In this document: piece by piece, positions 59,764-64,000 of the stretch
Layout: every line of letters starts with the position of its first letter
Numbering within the stretch: position 1 is the stretch's first letter
Assembly: GCA_016191225.1 (NCBI GenBank)
Contig: JACPPC010000023.1
Coordinates: 1-64,000 of the forward strand
Source of the DNA: Gemmatimonadota bacterium
GTDB lineage: Bacteria > Gemmatimonadota > Gemmatimonadetes > Gemmatimonadales > Gemmatimonadaceae
DNA length: 64,000 nt
Direction of reading: 5' to 3'
Translations under genes and position numbers: made by a program
The notes under the pieces: model-generated
Database searches by the model: none
What the model was told of the DNA's origin: nothing
The model's input: the letters and a program-made list of their open reading frames with translations, nothing else

Positions 59764-61818
59764 ATGATGAAGGGGCTCAAGCGCGCCGCGCTCGCCGCGG
59801 CGCGCGCGGGCGGTGTCTTCGCGCTGGTCCGCGACAGCGCGTGGCGGCAACAGCGGCTCCTCGTGCTCTGCTACCATGGCACGTCGCTGCGCGACGAGCA
59901 CCGCTGGAGCCCGACGCTGTACGTGCCACAGGAGCAGCTTCGCCGCCGGTTCATGGCGCTGCGCGACGGTGGCTATGCCGTCTTGCCGCTGGCTGAGGCG
60001 GCCGCGCGGCTGGCGGCGGGCACGCTGCCGCCACGCGCCGTCTCGATCACCTTCGACGACGGCACCCACGACTTCGCCGCGCGGGCGGTGCCGGTGATCC
60101 GGGAGTTCCAGCTGCCGGTCACGCTCTACCTGACCACGTTCTACTGCAACTACCAGCGGCCGGTCTTCGACCCGATGTGCGCCTATCTGCTCTGGCGCGG
60201 TGACGGAAGGACGATCGACCTCGAGGGGATCCTGCCCGAGGGTGGGGAAGTGCGCCTGCGCGGCGACGTGGCGCGCCGGGCGGTGTCCGAGCGCCTCTTC
60301 GTGCACACGCGCGAGGCCCGGCTTGCCGCCGATGCGAAGGACGCGCTGGCCCGGACGATCGCCGAGCGCGTCGGCGTGGACTACGACGAGATCCTGCGGG
60401 AGCGGCTGATCCACATCATGGACGCCGACGAGGTGCGGGCGCTGCCGCACGACCTCGTGGACGTGCAGCTGCACACGCATCGCCACCGCACGCCGCGCGA
60501 CGAGGCGTTGTTTCGGCGCGAGATCGAGGACAACCGCCGCGAGATCGCGCGACTCCTTCCCGCGGCGCCGACGGCGACGCACTTCTGCTATCCGAGCGGC
60601 TTCCACCGCCCGGAGTTCCTTCCCTGGCTCCGCGACCTGGGCGTCGTCACCGCGACGACCTGCGAGACGGGGTTGGCGGAGCGCGGCCGGGACCCGCTCG
60701 CGATGCCTCGGTTCATCGACACCTGCCACCTGAACGACGACGAGTTCGCGGGATGGCTCACGGGGGTGAGCGCCTGGCTCCCGCGACGCAGCGAGGCGAT
60801 GTCGATCGCGCACCAGGTCGCCCTCCGTGACGACGTGCGGCCGCCGCCGATGCCGGAACGACTGCCCAGCATCGGGGTCGTCATGCCGTGCTACAACGGC
60901 GCGCCGTACCTCGAGCGAGCGATCGCGTCGGTGCGAGCGCAGACCGTGCCCGTCTCCCGCATCGTGGTCGTGGACGACGCCTCGACGGACGACTCGGTGC
61001 GGCTCGCGACGTCGCTCGGCGTCGAGGTGCTGACGGTCCCCGCGAACCGCGGCCCTTCGGCGGCGCGCAACCGCGGGATCGCCGCCCTCGACACCGAGCT
61101 GGTGGCCTTTCTCGACACCGATGACTTCTGGCGCCCCGACCACCTCGAGACGCTGGTACCGCTGATGCCCGACGGGGTGGCCGTGGCGTTCAGCGACGCC
61201 GTGCGCACCGATGGCACCGCGGCGCCGCAACGTGCCGGGCTCGTGCCCGGGCAGCCCCTGGACCTGCTCCCCGTGCTGCTGCTCGAGAGCCCGGTGCCGC
61301 AGTCCGGTTCGCTCGTACGGCGGGAGGTGCTGGACGATGTGGGAGGCTACGACGAGGCGTATCGCCTGTCGGAGGACTTCGAGCTCTGGCTGCGCATCGC
61401 CAGCCGCCATCGCCTCGTGTATTCCGGGCGGCCTACGTGCATACGCCGGGTACACGCTGGCCAGGCCAGCCGTGACCGCCGAGCGATGATTCGCGGCGGC
61501 TGGGCGGCGCGCCGAAAGCTCTGGCGCGCGGTGGCCAACAGCGCAACGCCCGCGCGCGGCGTCGATCCCCAGGCGAGCCGCGCCGCGATGACGGCGGCGT
61601 GGGAAGGGAGCATGCGCGCAGCGATCTACCTGCGCGATCGCACCCTGGCGCGCGAGCTCCTGGGGTACCGGGCCGAGTTGTCGATTTCCGACGCGGCGTG
61701 GCGCCGCTGGTGGTGGCAGGTTGAGGTTTTCTGGCAGCCCCGGCGGGTGATCTCGGCACTCTGGCGCCGCATGCAGCCGGCCTCGGCGACGGACGAGTTG
61801 GCCCGCCTTCCGTCCTGA
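59764..61818 (+). CDS. NodB polysaccharide deacetylase - GT2 glycosyltransferase fusion
   Basis: The protein has 684 residues. Residues about 35-330 form a carbohydrate esterase 4 domain: VLCYHGTS, the catalytic/metal SITFDDGTHDF, the zinc pair in VQLHTHRHRTP and CYPSGFHRPEF. Residues about 365-610 form a GT-A family 2 transferase: IGVVMPCYNGAPYLERAI, VVVDDASTDDS, the DxD-like FLDTDDFWRPDH and SEDFELWLRIA. The linker is short. No signal peptide is seen, so both activities would be cytoplasmic and could act on the same lipid-linked sugar, for example deacetylating a HexNAc before or after extension. The order of action is inferred. Confidence 0.9.
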   Translation: MMKGLKRAALAAARAGGVFALVRDSAWRQQRLLVLCYHGTSLRDEHRWSPTLYVPQEQLRRRFMALRDGGYAVLPLAEAAARLAAGTLPPRAVSITFDDGTHDFAARAVPVIREFQLPVTLYLTTFYCNYQRPVFDPMCAYLLWRGDGRTIDLEGILPEGGEVRLRGDVARRAVSERLFVHTREARLAADAKDALARTIAERVGVDYDEILRERLIHIMDADEVRALPHDLVDVQLHTHRHRTPRDEALFRREIEDNRREIARLLPAAPTATHFCYPSGFHRPEFLPWLRDLGVVTATTCETGLAERGRDPLAMPRFIDTCHLNDDEFAGWLTGVSAWLPRRSEAMSIAHQVALRDDVRPPPMPERLPSIGVVMPCYNGAPYLERAIASVRAQTVPVSRIVVVDDASTDDSVRLATSLGVEVLTVPANRGPSAARNRGIAALDTELVAFLDTDDFWRPDHLETLVPLMPDGVAVAFSDAVRTDGTAAPQRAGLVPGQPLDLLPVLLLESPVPQSGSLVRREVLDDVGGYDEAYRLSEDFELWLRIASRHRLVYSGRPTCIRRVHAGQASRDRRAMIRGGWAARRKLWRAVANSATPARGVDPQASRAAMTAAWEGSMRAAIYLRDRTLARELLGYRAELSISDAAWRRWWWQVEVFWQPRRVISALWRRMQPASATDELARLPS

Positions 61819-61843
61819 GGCGGGCGATGGATTTGGGATGCCG

Positions 61844-62986
61844 TCAGCCCACCACGCGCTCGTAAACGCCGAGCAGCACCCGCTCCTCGCTGGCCCAGTT
61901 GTAGCGCTGCTCGGCGGCGGCCCTGCCACGCGCGCCCATTGCCTCGGCCTCGGCGGGATGCTCGAGGAGCTGGCGCACGGCGGCGGCGAGCTCGCCGGCG
62001 TCGGCACCGGTGACCACGATGCCGCAGCCGGCCTCCTCGATCAGCTGGCGCCAGAACGGGATGTCCGTCGAGACGACCGGGAGGCCGACCGCCATGTACT
62101 CGAACAGCTTGTTGGTGGCGAGGTCGAGGAAGTCGGCGCGCGGCTGGTTGAGGCAGAGAGCCACCCGTGCCTCGCCGAGGAGCTCGCGCACCCGGGCCAT
62201 CGGCACGATCCCCTCGTAGCGCATCAGGTCCCAGCCGGGGAGCGCCTTGAGCTCGTCCGGGTACTGCGGCGTGTTCGGCCGGCCGACGACGACGGTGCGG
62301 AACCCCGGGAGGTCGCGCAGCGCGTCGTTGATGGCGCACATCTCGGTGGCGCAGCGGATCGGCGTCAGTCCCCCGGTGAACAGGGCGATCGGCTCGCGCG
62401 CGGCGTAGGGCGGGCCGGCGACCCCCTGCTGCAGCTCGGCCACCCGGGCGTAGTTGCGCACGACCGCCGTGGTCGCCGCCGGGAACCTGGCCCCGATCAC
62501 CCCTGTCGCCGTGACCACCGCGTCGAACCACCGGCCGGCGAGCCACTCGGCAGCGGCGACGGAGCCCGACAGGACGTGCCGGATCCAGACCGGGAGGTAC
62601 GGCTTCTCGAGGAAGACGTCGGCCGGGTAGTTCTCGTGCACGTCGTAGATGACCTTCTTGCCGGCGAGCTTGAGCAGGTAGCCGGCCAGGATCAGCTCCA
62701 CGTCGTGGAAGTGGTAGACGTCGCCGTTGGCGCGAAAGGCGGCGCGGATGACCGCCGGCAGCACGCGGGTCAGCCGCTCGACGCGGGTGCGGGCCTTCGG
62801 GATGCCGACCACCGTCACGCCGTCGCGCTGCTCGGTCCTGTCGTGCGCGGTGATGTACGTGACCTCGTACCCGGCCCGCGCGAGCGAGCGGCAGTGCTTG
62901 TCGAATACCCGGACGTCGAAGGGCGGGTGCACCGTGGCCAGCTGGACGACCCGCACCCGCCGCGCCTTCGGGGCGCCCTCACTCAT
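61844..62986 (-). CDS. GT4 family glycosyltransferase
   Basis: The protein has 380 residues. The N-terminal Rossmann domain has VVQLATVHPPFDVRVFDKHC and VYHFHDVELILAG; the donor domain has LFTGGLTPIRC, TVVVGRPN and the E-containing NKLFEYMAVGLPVVSTD. The pattern is that of exopolysaccharide GT4 enzymes. The ATG at 62986 overlaps the end of the upstream asparagine-synthase gene (stop at 62979) by 8 nt, so the pair is coupled. It converges on the NodB-GT2 gene with 25 nt between stops. Confidence 0.9.
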   Translation of the reverse strand: MSEGAPKARRVRVVQLATVHPPFDVRVFDKHCRSLARAGYEVTYITAHDRTEQRDGVTVVGIPKARTRVERLTRVLPAVIRAAFRANGDVYHFHDVELILAGYLLKLAGKKVIYDVHENYPADVFLEKPYLPVWIRHVLSGSVAAAEWLAGRWFDAVVTATGVIGARFPAATTAVVRNYARVAELQQGVAGPPYAAREPIALFTGGLTPIRCATEMCAINDALRDLPGFRTVVVGRPNTPQYPDELKALPGWDLMRYEGIVPMARVRELLGEARVALCLNQPRADFLDLATNKLFEYMAVGLPVVSTDIPFWRQLIEEAGCGIVVTGADAGELAAAVRQLLEHPAEAEAMGARGRAAAEQRYNWASEERVLLGVYERVVG

Positions 62987-64000
62987 AGCGCACGGAGTGC
63001 TGGCGGGTCCACGCGACGAGGTTGATCCAGCGCCAGACCCCGCCGCCGTAGGCGCGGGTGCCGTTGCGGATCGCCTGCCACTCGCGCTGCATGGCGCCGT
63101 GGTCGAGGGCCGGAATGGCGCGCGCGGTGTCGTCGGCGAGGAGGGCGTCCACCCACGGGGCCACCGTCGCGATCCAGTCGGGCTCGGCGGTGGCGAAGCC
63201 GATCTTGTCCTGGCGGTCGAGCACCGCATCGGGGACGATGCCGCGCATCGCCTCGCGGAAGACGTGCTTGGTCGTGCCGTCCGGCCCGATGATGTATGGC
63301 TCGGGGAGGGAGAGGGCGAAGTCGGCAAGGCGGGTGGTGAGGAAGGGGACGCGGCTCTCCACCGACCACGCCATCGAGTTCCGGTCCTCGTAGCGAAGCA
63401 GGTTGGCGAGCCCCGGGCCGCCGAGGGTCTTCTGCAGCGACTCGAGGAGGATGTCGGCGGCCCCGGCCGTGCGCAGCGAGTCGATGCGCGCCCCGTGCGC
63501 GTCGAGCCAGGTGCCGTTCACCCACGCCGGCACGAGCTCCCGGCCGACGGCGCGGCGCGCGAGGGCCGAGGCGCCCGGCGGCAGCAGGTAGTCCATCGCG
63601 ACCTGCAGTGTGCGGAAGGCGGGAATGCGGCGCGTGGCGCTCGAGCGCCGCAGCAGCATCGCGGCCGCGCCCAGCCGGCCGGCGCGGAGCAGCGACGCCA
63701 CCCGGGCCCCGAGGTAGAACTCGTAGCCGCCGAGCATCTCGTCGGCCCCCTGCCCGTCGAGCACGACCTTCACGCCGGCGTGGCCGATCTCGCGCATCAC
63801 GCGGTACTGGGCGTAGATGCTCGAGCTGATGAACGGCTCGTCCTGCACGGCGACGAGCCGGTCGAGGTCGGCCGCCATCTCCTGCGCCGTGGGACGCACC
63901 TTGGTCATGCGGGCATGCGCGGCCCCGCCCACGAGGTCGATCCACCGCTCCTCGGAGAGGGCGGCGCTGTCGGCGATGTGGCTGAAGGTGCGGAGGTCGA
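62979..64000 (-). CDS. asparagine-synthase-type amidotransferase, C-terminal part (cut by window end)
   Basis: 340 C-terminal residues are visible. VQDEPFISSSIYAQYRVM, VVLDGQGADEMLGGYEFYLG and ESRVPFLTTRLADFALSLP are the synthetase-domain motifs of the AsnB family. The glutaminase domain and PP-loop lie beyond the window. It is distinct from the complete homologue at 53043, with GQGADEMLGG instead of GDGGDELFGG. It is coupled to the downstream GT4 gene. A role in amidating a sugar of the surface polysaccharide is likely but not shown. Confidence 0.9.
   Translation of the reverse strand, partial: DLRTFSHIADSAALSEERWIDLVGGAAHARMTKVRPTAQEMAADLDRLVAVQDEPFISSSIYAQYRVMREIGHAGVKVVLDGQGADEMLGGYEFYLGARVASLLRAGRLGAAAMLLRRSSATRRIPAFRTLQVAMDYLLPPGASALARRAVGRELVPAWVNGTWLDAHGARIDSLRTAGAADILLESLQKTLGGPGLANLLRYEDRNSMAWSVESRVPFLTTRLADFALSLPEPYIIGPDGTTKHVFREAMRGIVPDAVLDRQDKIGFATAEPDWIATVAPWVDALLADDTARAIPALDHGAMQREWQAIRNGTRAYGGGVWRWINLVAWTRQHSVRYE

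Overview
The window is 64 kb of a very GC-rich bacterial chromosome. Third codon positions are strongly GC-biased, so long open antisense frames occur almost everywhere. The gene content is typical of Gemmatimonadota: many exported metallo- and serine peptidases, YtcJ-type amidohydrolases, carboxypeptidase-regulatory/plug proteins without a barrel, and BIG2/Ig lipoproteins. The phylum is inferred from gene content only; there is no rRNA or tRNA in the window.

Layout. 1-1080: the edge of an IS630-type insertion sequence next to a lower-GC segment with an orphan lipoprotein. 1082-17902: housekeeping and hydrolase genes. They include an alpha/beta hydrolase, an HDAC-like deacetylase, an M28-PDZ peptidase, a HEAT-repeat protein, an M42 aminopeptidase, a BtuF-like binding protein and an amidohydrolase. 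An enoyl-CoA hydratase / amidase / S1-P1 nuclease / acyltransferase run and a second M28 peptidase follow. 18025-26798: a peptide-use block in which M24 aminopeptidase, S9 peptidase and an OPT oligopeptide transporter form one operon, divergent from an M14 carboxypeptidase. 26975-34588: acyl-CoA dehydrogenase, a lipoprotein, and the metF-metH pair. A SAM-II riboswitch precedes metF and is followed by two mutually exclusive hairpins. 34648-38613: DUF167, YggT, an aldehyde dehydrogenase and a Tat-exported PLP enzyme. 38776-41407: a translationally coupled three-gene envelope operon of unknown function.

41432-64000 is a large exopolysaccharide locus. It has a cytoplasmic histidine kinase and a sigma-54 response regulator, divergent from a Wzz/tyrosine-kinase co-polymerase. 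Further on are a GT9 transferase, a degenerate receiver-GGDEF protein, a priming sugar transferase, a GT4 transferase, a Wzy-like polymerase, an asparagine-synthase-type amidotransferase, a beta-helix lipoprotein, a methyltransferase, a Wzx flippase, a NodB deacetylase-GT2 fusion, another GT4 and a second amidotransferase cut by the window end. Together these can initiate, assemble, modify, flip, polymerise and control the chain length of a surface polysaccharide.

The most notable observations are the SAM-II aptamer with a terminator/antiterminator-like platform before metF-metH, a recurrent TA-N-CTT promoter-like hexamer close to many starts, a regulatory island at 49020-49624 with a CRP-like palindrome, and the pseudo-receiver/pseudo-GGDEF protein inside the polysaccharide locus.
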